The notes under the pieces were generated by a model. That model searched no databases and was not told the DNA's origin. It saw only the letters and a list, made by a program, of their open reading frames with translations. This document shows, piece by piece, positions 17,448 to 26,513 of a DNA stretch of 64,000 nt (within the stretch, counting starts at the first letter, position 1; the number at the start of each line of letters is the position of its first letter). The stretch is from NCBI RefSeq assembly GCF_003626695.1, contig NZ_RBAH01000001.1:62001-126000 (forward strand). The letters run 5' to 3'. This DNA comes from Paenibacillus ginsengarvi. Lineage in GTDB: Bacteria; Bacillota; Bacilli; Paenibacillales; NBRC-103111. A program made the position numbers and the translations under genes.

Positions 17448-17894
17448 TTACCGGCCGGTATGACCGAAACCTCCCGCGCCTCGTACCGTCTCGTCCAGGT
17501 CGTTCACTTGTTCGAGCGAAACTTGCGGGACTAATTGAAACACCATTTGGGCGATCCGTTCGTTGCGGTCGATCGTAAAAGGCGACTGCCCCAGATTGAT
17601 CAGCAGCACTTTGATCTCTCCGCGATAATCGGCATCAATCGTGCCGGGCGAATTGAGGCACGTAATCCCGTGTTTCAGTGCGAGTCCGCTGCGAGGGCGT
17701 ATTTGCGCCTCGAGCTGCTCCGGCATCGCCAGCGCGACACCGGTCGGTATGAGCGATCGCTCGCCGGGCTGAAGCGTTACCGGTTCGGTAACGGCCGCGT
17801 ACAAGTCGAAGCCGCTTGCCAGCGCGGACATTTTTTGCGGGATATGAACATCTTCGTTGCCGGGAAGCTGCTTAAGTTTAACTTGGTATAACAA
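17448..17894 (-). CDS. dut: dUTP diphosphatase (trimeric Dut)
   Basis: Dut hydrolyses dUTP to dUMP, keeping uracil out of DNA and feeding thymidylate synthesis. All five motifs are present in 148 residues: SGFDLYA, RPRSGLA, GTIDADYRGEI, RIAQMVF and the C-terminal RGAGGFGHTG (His where Ser is usual). The start is a TTG at 17894 after CAGGAGGGACTC, and the first 17 bases overlap the end of mlpA. In B. subtilis the corresponding site holds ymxH instead. Confidence 0.95.
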   Translation of the reverse strand: MLYQVKLKQLPGNEDVHIPQKMSALASGFDLYAAVTEPVTLQPGERSLIPTGVALAMPEQLEAQIRPRSGLALKHGITCLNSPGTIDADYRGEIKVLLINLGQSPFTIDRNERIAQMVFQLVPQVSLEQVNDLDETVRGAGGFGHTGR

Positions 17895-19137
17895 GAGAGT
17901 CCCTCCTGAAAGTTTGAATCGCTTTGTCCGATTTGCCGACCATGGCCAGCGCGAACGGCTGCGCGAACAACCGATTGATCAGTGCCCGGATATCGTCCTG
18001 CGTTACGGAATCGATCATGTTCAGTATTTCGTCCAGCGAATGATGCGCGCCGAGCATCAGTTCGTTTTTGCCGAGCCGGTTCATGCGGCTGCTCGTACTC
18101 TCGAGGCTGAGGATGAAGCTGCCCTTGAGCTGCTCCTTCCCTTTGCGCAGCTCCTCTTCGGTCAGTCCGCGACCTGCGATGTCTTGCAGCACATCCATCG
18201 TAACTTTCAGAACTTCGTCCGTCTGCTTCGGCGCCGTCCCCATGTAGATCGTGAACTCGCCGCTGTCCGCATGCGCCGTATGATACGAATAAACGGAGTA
18301 TGCTAGTCCCCGCTTCTCGCGGATTTCCTGGAACAGATAGGAGCTCATCCCGCCGCCGATCAGATTGTTAAGCAGAATCATCGGGTACAGCATCGGGTCG
18401 TGCAGCGAGCAGCCGGGAAGCGACAAACATATATGATTTTGCTCCGTTTTTTTCTCGTGAAACAACACATTGCCGCCGAAAACGGGAGCGGCCAGCTTGC
18501 TGCTTGCCCCCATATTGCGGAACGACCCGAAGTGCCGGTCCATCAAATCGTAGATGCCCTCATCGATATTCCCGGCCAGCGAAATCACCGTGTTCGGTAT
18601 CGAGTAACGATCCTGCATATAGTGCCGCAGCGTCTCCGGACGCATCGCGCGCAAGTTCGCTTCCGTGCCTAAAATCGTGTAAGCAAGCGGATGATCGCTA
18701 TAAGCGGCTTTCGCTATCAAGTCGTGCACCAGATCGTCGGGCGTATCGTCATACATCGATATTTCTTCGAGGATGACATTGCGTTCTTTGTCCAGCTCCG
18801 CTTCATCCATCTTCGAGTTGAAGAACATATCCGACAATACGTCTACGGCAAGCGGCAGATGGGTATCCAGCACTTTGGCATAGTAGCATGTATACTCTTT
18901 AGCCGTAAAGGCGTTGACATTGCCGCCGATCCCGTCGAATATTTCGGCGATATCCTGTGCCGAATAGCGGTCCGTCCCTTTGAACAGCATATGTTCGATA
19001 AAATGCGAAATGCCGTTGTTCGCGGGTCCTTCGTTTCGCGAACCGGTCTTGATCCAAATTCCGAACGATACGGAGCGGTAGGTCGGTATCGGCTCCGATA
19101 TGATGCGGAGTCCGTTGCTAAGCGTCTGCTTGATCAA
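17878..19137 (-). CDS. mlpA: M16 family zinc peptidase MlpA/YmxG
   Basis: A 419-residue processing-peptidase-like protein with the active-site motif HFIEH at 45-49 and a downstream EE pair at 124-125, so it should bind zinc. It has no signal peptide. B. subtilis MlpA (YmxG) has been linked to control of extracellular protease levels, but its direct substrate is unclear. The start is a TTG at 19137 after AAGGGGGAGCCTCATA. It is the third M16 protein in this window. It overlaps dut and so is probably cotranscribed with it. Confidence 0.92.
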   Translation of the reverse strand: MIKQTLSNGLRIISEPIPTYRSVSFGIWIKTGSRNEGPANNGISHFIEHMLFKGTDRYSAQDIAEIFDGIGGNVNAFTAKEYTCYYAKVLDTHLPLAVDVLSDMFFNSKMDEAELDKERNVILEEISMYDDTPDDLVHDLIAKAAYSDHPLAYTILGTEANLRAMRPETLRHYMQDRYSIPNTVISLAGNIDEGIYDLMDRHFGSFRNMGASSKLAAPVFGGNVLFHEKKTEQNHICLSLPGCSLHDPMLYPMILLNNLIGGGMSSYLFQEIREKRGLAYSVYSYHTAHADSGEFTIYMGTAPKQTDEVLKVTMDVLQDIAGRGLTEEELRKGKEQLKGSFILSLESTSSRMNRLGKNELMLGAHHSLDEILNMIDSVTQDDIRALINRLFAQPFALAMVGKSDKAIQTFRRDSLVIPS

Positions 19138-19259
19138 TATGAGGCTCCCCCTTATTATGAGAACGTATAAGAATCGACTGCTGCATCATGAGCCTGAACA
19201 GGTTAGCGCAGGTGGACGACATTTCGGTCTTTCGTTCTCACATGATAGTAACAAAAAAC

Positions 19260-20285
19260 TTACTCCGTCTCAACCTTTGGTACCCGGTTCGGAGAGATCA
19301 GCTCGGATACGGTGCCAAGAACAAGGCCCTTTTCTTTGATCACCCGTATCATGTCTTCCAATGCCCCGGACGAAGATTCGGTCGGATGCATCAAAATCAT
19401 GGAGCCGGGCTCCACGCGTGTGGCGATTTTTCGTACGATCGCTTCCGGCGCCGGCTTTTTCCAATCTACGGTGTCAACGGTCCACAGGATCGTCTTCAGC
19501 TTCAGCTCATGCGCAACCTTGACGGTCAAGCTGCTGAAATCCCCGGAGGGAGGCGCAAACAGCGTATTGTCGACACCGAGCTTTTCTTTGAGCAGCGTCT
19601 GCGTGCGCTCGATTTCTTTTATCGTTTCTTCTCGGCCGAGACCGCTCATATTTTTATGCGAATAGGCGTGATTGGACAGCTCGTGACCTTTTTCCTGAAT
19701 CATTTTGGCTGTATCAATGTTTTTGCTCAGCCAGGAGCCGTCGAAGAAAAAGGTGGCGCGAACCCCTTCCTTCTCCAGTACACTCAGCATTGGCGGGAGA
19801 AATTCGTTCCCCCAAGCGACATTAATCATAAGCGCGGCCATCGGTTTGTGCGGATTGCCTTTATAGATCGGCTCGGCGCCTAGATCCTCCAAGCGGACAC
19901 TTGGGGCAACTTCCCTATAAACAAAAGGAATGCCCGTATCCGTCCCGCGCTGCATCGCTAGCCTCATCGTCTCTTCGACGTTCACCTCGATGCCGTTGTA
20001 GCCGGGAATCGCTTTCCATACTCGGTCTATCTTTGCGTCGATCGGAGCTTCCCTTCGTTTTGCCGCCTCTTCCTGAATGGCAAGATGAAGCTGCTCCTCG
20101 TCCGGTTTGATCGAAGCCGTCTTCGAGTCCGCCTCGGACGCCTCGATATGACGATAAGCCGTTCCCGGGTTTGAGTCCAGCGATTGCACATAAGCGGCCA
20201 AATCCCCGGAGGAGAGCACCCCCCAAGTCGCGAGACTGAAAATACCGCCGATAACGAGCATTTTAACTCTTATCATGGTTTTCAT
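19260..20285 (-). CDS. ylxY: Polysaccharide deacetylase-like protein YlxY
   Basis: This 341-residue exported or membrane-anchored protein has a hydrophobic N-terminus (8-24) and a NodB-type domain from about 145. The metal-binding HAYSH is at 206-210, but the first motif reads INVAWGNE where relatives such as PdaB have FDISWG, so the catalytic Asp is Asn155. Activity is therefore doubtful. Its position between pnp and mlpA is the same as ylxY in B. subtilis. The ATG follows AGGGATGGGGTT. Confidence 0.88.
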   Translation of the reverse strand: MKTMIRVKMLVIGGIFSLATWGVLSSGDLAAYVQSLDSNPGTAYRHIEASEADSKTASIKPDEEQLHLAIQEEAAKRREAPIDAKIDRVWKAIPGYNGIEVNVEETMRLAMQRGTDTGIPFVYREVAPSVRLEDLGAEPIYKGNPHKPMAALMINVAWGNEFLPPMLSVLEKEGVRATFFFDGSWLSKNIDTAKMIQEKGHELSNHAYSHKNMSGLGREETIKEIERTQTLLKEKLGVDNTLFAPPSGDFSSLTVKVAHELKLKTILWTVDTVDWKKPAPEAIVRKIATRVEPGSMILMHPTESSSGALEDMIRVIKEKGLVLGTVSELISPNRVPKVETE

Positions 20286-20383
20286 AACCCCATCCCTAAG
20301 TTTGTACCATAATTATGAGGGACAGCCCTTGGTTATGTCCATGATTTTCCTGCTGCCCTGTGCCGTCAGCTTTCTTTTTTTAA

Positions 20384-20414
20384 TAAAAAAAGAGACAGAC
20401 TGCTCTGGCTCTTT
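20384..20414 (-). terminator. Intrinsic terminator after pnp
   Basis: AAAGAGCCAGA pairs with TCTGTCTCTTT around GCAG on the minus strand (one mismatch), followed by a T tract. It separates pnp from ylxY. Confidence 0.88.
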
Positions 20415-20443
20415 GTTTTACAATATGCGATTTGTAGGGCTAA

Positions 20444-22549
20444 TCAGCCTTGCGTCGGCACTTGAGGCGGCGCAAGCGTAGCTTTGCGGGACAAATTCAC
20501 CCGGCCCTGATTGTCGATCTCGGTTACTTTAACCGTTATTTGATCGCCGATTTTGAGAATGTCCTCCACCTTCGCTACCCGCTCGTTCGAGATTTGCGAA
20601 ATATGCACGAGACCGTCCTTACCCGGCAAGATCTCGACGAAAGCGCCGAATTTCTCGATCCGTCTGACGGTACCCAAATACGTTTCGCCAACGACAACCT
20701 CGCGGACGATCCCTTCGATGATCGATTTCGCCTTCTCATTCATCTCGGCGTTGGACGATGCGATAAAGACGGTGCCGTCCTGCTCGATATCGATTTTTAC
20801 GCCGGTTTCTTCGATGATCTTGTTGATGATTTTGCCGCCGGCTCCGATAACTTCGCGAATTTTGTCCGGATTGATGTGCATGATGATAATTTTCGGCGCG
20901 TACGGCGACAGCGCTTGTCGCGGCTGATCGATCGCTTCCATCATTTTGCCCAAAATGAACATCCGGCCTTCCTTCGCCTGCTCCAGCGCTTCGGTCAAGA
21001 TCGAACGATCGATGCCGTCGATTTTGATATCCATCTGGATAGCGGTTACGCCTGCAGACGTTCCGGCCACTTTGAAGTCCATATCGCCGAGATGATCTTC
21101 CATCCCTTGAATGTCGGTCAACACGGAGAAATGAGCCCCGTCCTTAATAAGCCCCATCGCTACGCCTGCAACTGGCGCTTTAATCGGCACCCCTGCGTCC
21201 ATCATCGCCAGCGTACTTGCGCAAATGCTGGCTTGCGAAGTTGAACCGTTCGACTCCAGCACCTCGGATACGAGACGAATCGTGTACGGGAATTCCGATT
21301 CCGGCGGAATCACTTTCGACAATGCCCGTTCGCCGAGCGCGCCATGTCCGATTTCGCGGCGTCCTGGTGCGCGAAGCGGTCTGGCTTCGCCTACGCTGAA
21401 CGGCGGGAAGTTGTAATGGTGCATGAACCGTTTCGTTTCTTCCAGGTCGAGCCCGTCCAAAATTTGCACGTCGCCCAGCGCTCCGAGCGTACAAATGCTG
21501 AGTGCCTGCGTCTGACCGCGGGTGAACAAACCGGAACCGTGCGTGCGGGGCAAAATGGCGGTATCGCACTCGATCGGGCGAATCTCGCTCAATCCGCGGC
21601 CGTCCGGGCGCACCTTGTCATGCGTAATCAGGCGGCGCACTTCTTCCTTGACGATGTCGTACAGCACTTCCTTGACATCCGCCAGCTTCTCCGGCGTTTC
21701 CGCATACACCTGTACGAAATGGTCAACGGTTTCGCCATTGATCGCATCAATCGCTTCTTGGCGGGCGTGCTTCTCCGGGATACGGATCGCTTCCACGAGA
21801 CGCGCGCTTGCAAAGGCGCGGACATCGGCGTTCACGTCTGCATTTACCGCATGCAGCTTGACTTCCATCTTCGGCTTGCCGGCTTCGGCGACGAATTTCT
21901 CGATCAGCGCCACCGTCTTCTTGATTTCTTCATGGCCGAACATAATCGCTTGCAAAATGTCTTCTTCCGGTACTTCGTTCGCTTCCGCTTCCACCATCAT
22001 GATCGCGTCTTTCGTACCGCCGACCACGACGTACATATCGCTCTTGTCTTCTTGCTCGTGGGTCGGATTAATGATGAATTGTCCATCGATGCGTCCGACC
22101 ACGACGCCACCGATCGGCCCGCTAAACGGAACGTCGGAAATAGCCAGCGCCGCCGATGTTCCGATCATCGCCGCGATTTCCGGGGAGCAGTTTTGATCGA
22201 CGCTCATCACCATCGAGACGATCTGCACATCGTTGCGGAAGCCCTCCGGAAACAGCGGACGAATCGTCCGGTCCGTCAAACGTCCGGCAAGGATCGCTTT
22301 CTCGCTCGGTCGGCCTTCCCGTTTAATGAATCCGCCCGGAATTTTGCCTACGGCATACAAGCGTTCTTCGTAGTTAACGGTAAGCGGGAAAAAATCCAAA
22401 TCCTTTGGCTCGCTGGAAGCGGTAACGGTACACAATACGACCGTCTCCCCATATCGTACCAGCACGGCGCCGTTGGCCTGCTTAGCCAAACGTCCGGTTT
22501 CGAATTCCAAAGGACGTCCGCCAAGCTCCATGCTTACTTTGGTTGTCAT
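20444..22549 (-). CDS. pnp: Polynucleotide phosphorylase (PNPase)
   Basis: PNPase degrades RNA 3'-5' using phosphate. The 701-residue sequence has two RNase PH domains separated by a helical domain, then KH ([15 protein letters not shown], about 560-620) and S1 ([21 protein letters not shown], about 625-690) RNA-binding domains. It is the main 3' exonuclease in Bacillus mRNA decay. The ATG is preceded by GAGGGGATTAC. pnp follows rpsO but a good terminator lies between them. Confidence 0.97.
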   Translation of the reverse strand: MTTKVSMELGGRPLEFETGRLAKQANGAVLVRYGETVVLCTVTASSEPKDLDFFPLTVNYEERLYAVGKIPGGFIKREGRPSEKAILAGRLTDRTIRPLFPEGFRNDVQIVSMVMSVDQNCSPEIAAMIGTSAALAISDVPFSGPIGGVVVGRIDGQFIINPTHEQEDKSDMYVVVGGTKDAIMMVEAEANEVPEEDILQAIMFGHEEIKKTVALIEKFVAEAGKPKMEVKLHAVNADVNADVRAFASARLVEAIRIPEKHARQEAIDAINGETVDHFVQVYAETPEKLADVKEVLYDIVKEEVRRLITHDKVRPDGRGLSEIRPIECDTAILPRTHGSGLFTRGQTQALSICTLGALGDVQILDGLDLEETKRFMHHYNFPPFSVGEARPLRAPGRREIGHGALGERALSKVIPPESEFPYTIRLVSEVLESNGSTSQASICASTLAMMDAGVPIKAPVAGVAMGLIKDGAHFSVLTDIQGMEDHLGDMDFKVAGTSAGVTAIQMDIKIDGIDRSILTEALEQAKEGRMFILGKMMEAIDQPRQALSPYAPKIIIMHINPDKIREVIGAGGKIINKIIEETGVKIDIEQDGTVFIASSNAEMNEKAKSIIEGIVREVVVGETYLGTVRRIEKFGAFVEILPGKDGLVHISQISNERVAKVEDILKIGDQITVKVTEIDNQGRVNLSRKATLAPPQVPTQG

Positions 22550-22600
22550 GTAATCCCCTCCTGCTCTTATGTATGATCTGCTAGCGACTCTTTTTAATTC

Positions 22601-22650
22601 TGCATACCAACCAGTATTTCCTTCTTGTCAAAGAAAATTCCCTCTTTGAC
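22601..22650 (-). promoter_or_regulatory. Possible pnp promoter with overlapping inverted repeat
   Basis: On the minus strand TTGACA (22631-22626) and TATGCA (22606-22601) are 19 bases apart, wider than ideal. An exact inverted repeat, GTCAAAGA/TCTTTGAC with an eight-base spacer (22627-22650), overlaps the -35. It could be an operator or an RNA hairpin. Confidence 0.35.
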
Positions 22651-22696
22651 GGGGAATGTGGCGGTAACTAGCCCTTGCAATCGGTTAAACGGCCAG

Positions 22697-22738
22697 AAAA
22701 AAACAACCGGCCGGCATAAAGCCGACAAGGTTGTTTTT
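22697..22738 (-). terminator. Intrinsic terminator after rpsO
   Basis: AAAACAACC...GGC pairs with GCC...GGTTGTTTT on the minus strand, with a T-rich tail. Confidence 0.88.
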
Positions 22739-22754
22739 CGTTCGCGTGTTTACA

Positions 22755-23024
22755 TTATCTGCGAAGTCCAAGACGTTCGATCAAAGCGCTGTAGCGGCTA
22801 ACATCATTATTTTTCAAGTATGCGAGCAGCTTACGACGTTGACCGACCATTTTGAGCAATCCGCGGCGCGAATGATGATCCTTCTTGTGCACACGCAGAT
22901 GGTTTGTCAAGTTTACGATGTTTTCCGTAAGGATAGCGATTTGCACTTCCGGAGATCCCGTGTCGGATTCATGCTTCTTGTAATCCTGGATCAGCTGGTT
23001 TTTGCGTTCTTGAGTCAGTGCCAT
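22755..23024 (-). CDS. rpsO: 30S ribosomal protein S15
   Basis: The 89-residue product is the usual length for S15, which binds the central domain of 16S rRNA early in 30S assembly. [12 protein letters not shown] and the C-terminal LIERLGLRR are characteristic. The ATG at 23024 is preceded by GGGAGGTGAAAGGG; a longer in-frame stretch upstream is the mRNA leader. A promoter and structured leader precede it and a terminator follows. Confidence 0.97.
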   Translation of the reverse strand: MALTQERKNQLIQDYKKHESDTGSPEVQIAILTENIVNLTNHLRVHKKDHHSRRGLLKMVGQRRKLLAYLKNNDVSRYSALIERLGLRR

Positions 23025-23055
23025 CCCTTTCACCTCCCTGTTCGTCTTATAATCG

Positions 23056-23135
23056 CCGTTAGCCCAGAAGAAGACGGTGAGATCTAGCGACCGAGCTAAG
23101 GTTCGCTTGCCGCAGGCTAGTAGCCCGGGCAACGG
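23056..23135 (-). promoter_or_regulatory. Structured rpsO 5' leader, possible S15 autoregulatory RNA
   Basis: The leader can close with CCGTTGCCC pairing to GGGCTAACGG (one bulged base), enclosing GC-rich internal hairpins just before the ribosome site. S15 represses its own mRNA through leader structures in several bacteria, including Geobacillus. That this leader does so is inference. Confidence 0.45.
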
Positions 23136-23140
23136 AATAT

Positions 23141-23170
23141 AGTATAGCATAAGCCGGGACACAAAGTAAA
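23141..23170 (-). promoter_or_regulatory. Candidate sigma-A promoter of rpsO
   Basis: TTTACT (23170-23165) and TATACT (23146-23141) are 18 bases apart on the minus strand, about 115 bases before the rpsO start. Confidence 0.6.
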
Positions 23171-23224
23171 TGTCCGATGACGTAAAACTACCGGACCGCC
23201 GTGATGGCCACCGTTCCGCCGCCG

Positions 23225-24208
23225 TTACCCGTTCGCGAGCCCTGTTCCCGCATCTGCCGTCCGGTATCCCGACAGCTCCTTCGCCGTCACGACGTCCCGG
23301 CCGATTTGCGCGACCAGTTCGTCTATGGAAGCAAACTTTTGCTCCGGGCGAATGTAGGCGATCAGTTCGACTGCAACTCGCTCGCCGTAAATCGACGAAT
23401 GAAAATCGAACAGATGCGCTTCCAGCGACCGGTGAGCCGGGTTACCGTCAAATGTCGGCTTCGTCCCGATGTTCATGACGCCTTCATAGTGGCCGCCGCC
23501 CACTTCGAGCCGAACGGCGTAAACCCCATTCGCCGGCACGACGTACAGTTCATCCAGCTCGATATTGGCCGTCGGGAACCCGATCTGCCGTCCTCTGGCT
23601 GCACCGTGCACGACTGTGCCTGACATGCGATAGTAGCGTCCCAGAAGCTGCGACACTTTGCCCACGTCGCCGCACTCCAGCAAGCCGCGAATCAAGGTGC
23701 TGCTTACTTTCTCGTCATCCATACGATAGGGGCGGATGACTTCGACGGCGAACCGGCCTGCGGCCAGCTCGCACAGCGAGTCCGCATCCCCCGCTCCCTT
23801 GTGGCCGAAGCGGTAATCGAAGCCGACGACAACCGTGTTGACCCGGAGCGGCACAAGCACCTCGTCGACGAACTGGGACGGGCTGATCTGCGAAAAAGGC
23901 AGGTCGAAGCCGACAACGTAAGCGACATCGATGCCCGCCTGCTCGAACAAAGCGAGCTTTTCCTTCAGCGGCGTAATGTGCCTCACGTATTTGTCCTGCC
24001 CCAGCACCTCCCGGGGATGCGGGTGAAAGGTCATAATCGCGGCCGGAAGATGCAGCTTCCTTGCCGTCTCGACCGCTCTCCGGACGACCTCGCGGTGTCC
24101 GAGATGCAGCCCGTCAAAATCACCGATCGCCAGCACTTGCCCGCTCTGAGGCAAGCCCGGCGCCGGGAACGTAAACGGATAATTCATCGTTATCGCTTGC
24201 ATATCCAT
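23225..24208 (-). CDS. ribF: Bifunctional riboflavin kinase / FAD synthetase
   Basis: RibF converts riboflavin to FMN and then FAD. The N-terminal nucleotidyltransferase domain has [10 protein letters not shown] and FHPHPREVL. The C-terminal flavokinase domain starts near 185 ([11 protein letters not shown]) and contains NIGTKPTF. Start choice is uncertain: ATG at 24208 or 24202 both follow AGCAGGTGAGA, and a GTG at 24214 is also in frame. I use 24208, giving 327 residues. The truB stop is ten bases upstream. Confidence 0.94.
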   Translation of the reverse strand: MDMQAITMNYPFTFPAPGLPQSGQVLAIGDFDGLHLGHREVVRRAVETARKLHLPAAIMTFHPHPREVLGQDKYVRHITPLKEKLALFEQAGIDVAYVVGFDLPFSQISPSQFVDEVLVPLRVNTVVVGFDYRFGHKGAGDADSLCELAAGRFAVEVIRPYRMDDEKVSSTLIRGLLECGDVGKVSQLLGRYYRMSGTVVHGAARGRQIGFPTANIELDELYVVPANGVYAVRLEVGGGHYEGVMNIGTKPTFDGNPAHRSLEAHLFDFHSSIYGERVAVELIAYIRPEQKFASIDELVAQIGRDVVTAKELSGYRTADAGTGLANG

Positions 24209-24217
24209 TCTCACCTG

Positions 24218-25156
24218 CTAATCGGCGTCCGGCCGTGATAAGCTTTGCGCAAACACTTTCTCGGGACGCAGCATGCCCCCGGCACGATCAAGCCGGAACA
24301 GTCCGATAAACCGTTCCTGCGGATCGTATACCCGAAACAACTCTCCCGCTCCTGTGTCGGCATCTTTCGGCAGCGGCACGGTTTTTCCTTGCATAGCGGC
24401 AACCGCTTCCTGTACGGATACGGTGCATAGAGGCAAATGTGCGGCGACCCGGTCTCCCGGCATAACCGACGCAGCCAAACGGCCGCTGCGGTGCAACTCC
24501 TCGATTTGCTCCAAGGTTAAGCACATATCCAGCCCGATCGAACCGGAACGGCTGCGAACCAGTTTGGTCATAACAGCGGGAAAACCTAACGCTAGGCCGA
24601 TATCCACGCACAACGTCCGGATGTAAGTGCCTTTCGAGCACAGGACGCGAAACCGGATCGTCGGGTAGTCCGCCGCCAAATCAAGCTGCAGCAGCTCGAT
24701 TTCGTAGATGTCGACCTTGCGTGCCTTTCTCTCGACCTCTTTGCCTTCTCTGGCCAGCTCGTACAGCTTTTTACCGCCGATTTTGACGGCGGAATACATG
24801 GGCGGCACTTGCTCGATCGTGCCTACGAAGGAAGAGATCGTCCTGCGCAATTCGGCTTCGTTTATATGAACTTGTCCCGGAGGCAGCCTCTTGATCGTCT
24901 CTCCGGTCCAATCCTCGGTATCCGTGCTGTAGCCGAATGTGAGTTCAGCCTCATACTCTTTTGGCAGCTCCTGGATATACTCGACAAAACGGGTCGCTTT
25001 GCCGAGACAAAGCGGCAGTACGCCTGTAACCCCCGGATCGAGCGTTCCGGTGTGACCGATCCGCTTCAATCCGACGATGCGCCGCACTTTGGCCACAACG
25101 TCATGGGAGGTGAACCCGGCCGGTTTGTTGACCGGCAATACGCCATCGTAACTCAT
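24218..25156 (-). CDS. truB: tRNA pseudouridine(55) synthase
   Basis: TruB makes pseudouridine 55 in the T loop of tRNAs. The 312-residue protein has the catalytic Asp40 in GHTGTLDPGVTGVLPL, KEYEAELTFGYSTDTED and a C-terminal PUA-like part. The ATG overlaps the nrnA stop (ATGA). It belongs to the rimP-nusA-infB operon, grouping RNA modification with translation initiation factors. Confidence 0.96.
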   Translation of the reverse strand: MSYDGVLPVNKPAGFTSHDVVAKVRRIVGLKRIGHTGTLDPGVTGVLPLCLGKATRFVEYIQELPKEYEAELTFGYSTDTEDWTGETIKRLPPGQVHINEAELRRTISSFVGTIEQVPPMYSAVKIGGKKLYELAREGKEVERKARKVDIYEIELLQLDLAADYPTIRFRVLCSKGTYIRTLCVDIGLALGFPAVMTKLVRSRSGSIGLDMCLTLEQIEELHRSGRLAASVMPGDRVAAHLPLCTVSVQEAVAAMQGKTVPLPKDADTGAGELFRVYDPQERFIGLFRLDRAGGMLRPEKVFAQSLSRPDAD

Positions 25157-26151
25157 AGCAAAAATTGCCCTACTTCCTCTACGACCCGCTTCACAATATC
25201 GTCCAGCTCGCCTGAAAGCGTGCAGCCGGAAGCCCGGACATGCCCGCCGCCGCCGAACGATTTGGCGATGGCGGCGACATCCACGTTTCCGTTCGAGCGA
25301 AAGCTCACCTTAACCGTGCCCTCGTCCGTCTGCTTGAACAGCAGCCCGACTTCGACGCCTTCGATATTGCGCGGGTACATGATGAGCCCGTCCATATCTT
25401 CTCTATCTGCTTCCGTCGTCTTCATCATCTCGGAAGAGACGGTCATCCAGCTGATTTTGCGATCGCAAGCGAACGATAGCGTGCCTAACGCCAGCTTCAG
25501 AACGGAGATATGGGAAAATGTAATTTTCTCCAGCAGCCGTTCGGCAAGCTGATGCCCGTTCACCCCGGCCTCCAGCATCTCGGATGCGATCCGCATCACT
25601 CGCGGCGATGTATTCGAGAAGCGAAATCCCCCGGTATCGGTAAGCAAGCCGCTATAGATCGCAGTTGCCAGCTCGAGCTGAATAGGCAGCTTCATTTCGT
25701 GCGCCAGTTCATACAACAGTTCTACTGTCGCAGCCGCATCCGCGCGAATCAACTGCACATCGCCGAAATAGTCGTTGGACGCGTGGTGGTCGATATTTAA
25801 AACGGCCGCCTCGTCCGCGAACAGCTGCTTTACCCGTCCAACTCGGGTCTCGTCGCCGCAATCTACGCAAATGACGTTCGGAAAGCGCCGGTCGGGCGTT
25901 TCCTCGTCCATGGAGGCAAGCCGGTCAAATCCCCACAAATAAGCGAATTTGTCCGGCATATTGCCCTCATTAATCATCGCATACCGCTTGCCGAGCTGAT
26001 GCAGCAGCCAGCCAACCGCGACGGTCGAGCTGGCGGCATCGCCGTCGGGGTTCACGTGGGCGACTACGAGAAAATCGTCGTTCGCCTCGATGAACGCCCG
26101 CGCGGCAGCCAGTTGTTCGGGATACGAACGGGCCCGGAAAAGCTCCGTCAT
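25153..26151 (-). CDS. nrnA: DHH phosphoesterase NrnA (nanoRNase / pAp phosphatase)
   Basis: NrnA degrades very short RNAs to mononucleotides and dephosphorylates 3'-phosphoadenosine 5'-phosphate. The 332-residue protein has NPDGDA at 34-39, VDCGDE, the DHH signature in [13 protein letters not shown], and the DHHA1 motif [10 protein letters not shown] near the C-terminus. ATG overlaps the rbfA stop (ATGA). Its placement between rbfA and truB is common in Gram-positive bacteria. Confidence 0.93.
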   Translation of the reverse strand: MTELFRARSYPEQLAAARAFIEANDDFLVVAHVNPDGDAASSTVAVGWLLHQLGKRYAMINEGNMPDKFAYLWGFDRLASMDEETPDRRFPNVICVDCGDETRVGRVKQLFADEAAVLNIDHHASNDYFGDVQLIRADAAATVELLYELAHEMKLPIQLELATAIYSGLLTDTGGFRFSNTSPRVMRIASEMLEAGVNGHQLAERLLEKITFSHISVLKLALGTLSFACDRKISWMTVSSEMMKTTEADREDMDGLIMYPRNIEGVEVGLLFKQTDEGTVKVSFRSNGNVDVAAIAKSFGGGGHVRASGCTLSGELDDIVKRVVEEVGQFLL

Positions 26152-26507
26152 ACGTTCGGATTCCCGTCTTCCTGAATTTTGTGCAGCAATTGGTCGATCC
26201 GGCTGCCGTATTCGATGGAGCTGTCGATCTGGAATTGCAGCTCGGGCGTGATCCGGAGCCGGATCCGTTTGCCGAGCTCCGAGCGGATAAATCCGGTCGC
26301 TTTGGCAATCGCTTTGAGCGACTCTTCTTTCTGCTGCTCGGTGCCCAGAACGCTCAGGAATACTTTAGCTTGGGAAAGATCGTTCGTCACGTCGACTCCG
26401 GTTACCGTAATGAAGCCTACGCGGGGATCTTTCAGCTCCGCCTGCAAAATTTGACTTAATTCTTTTTTGATTTGCTCGCCGACGCGGCCTACGCGAACTT
26501 TAGCCAT
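26148..26507 (-). CDS. rbfA: 30S ribosome-binding factor A
   Basis: RbfA helps mature the 5' end of 16S rRNA and is needed for cold adaptation. The 119-residue product has the KH-like single domain ([14 protein letters not shown] at the start; [22 protein letters not shown] in the middle). The ATG is six bases from the infB stop and its own stop overlaps nrnA. Confidence 0.96.
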   Translation of the reverse strand: MAKVRVGRVGEQIKKELSQILQAELKDPRVGFITVTGVDVTNDLSQAKVFLSVLGTEQQKEESLKAIAKATGFIRSELGKRIRLRITPELQFQIDSSIEYGSRIDQLLHKIQEDGNPNV

Positions 26508-26513
26508 CCGTCA

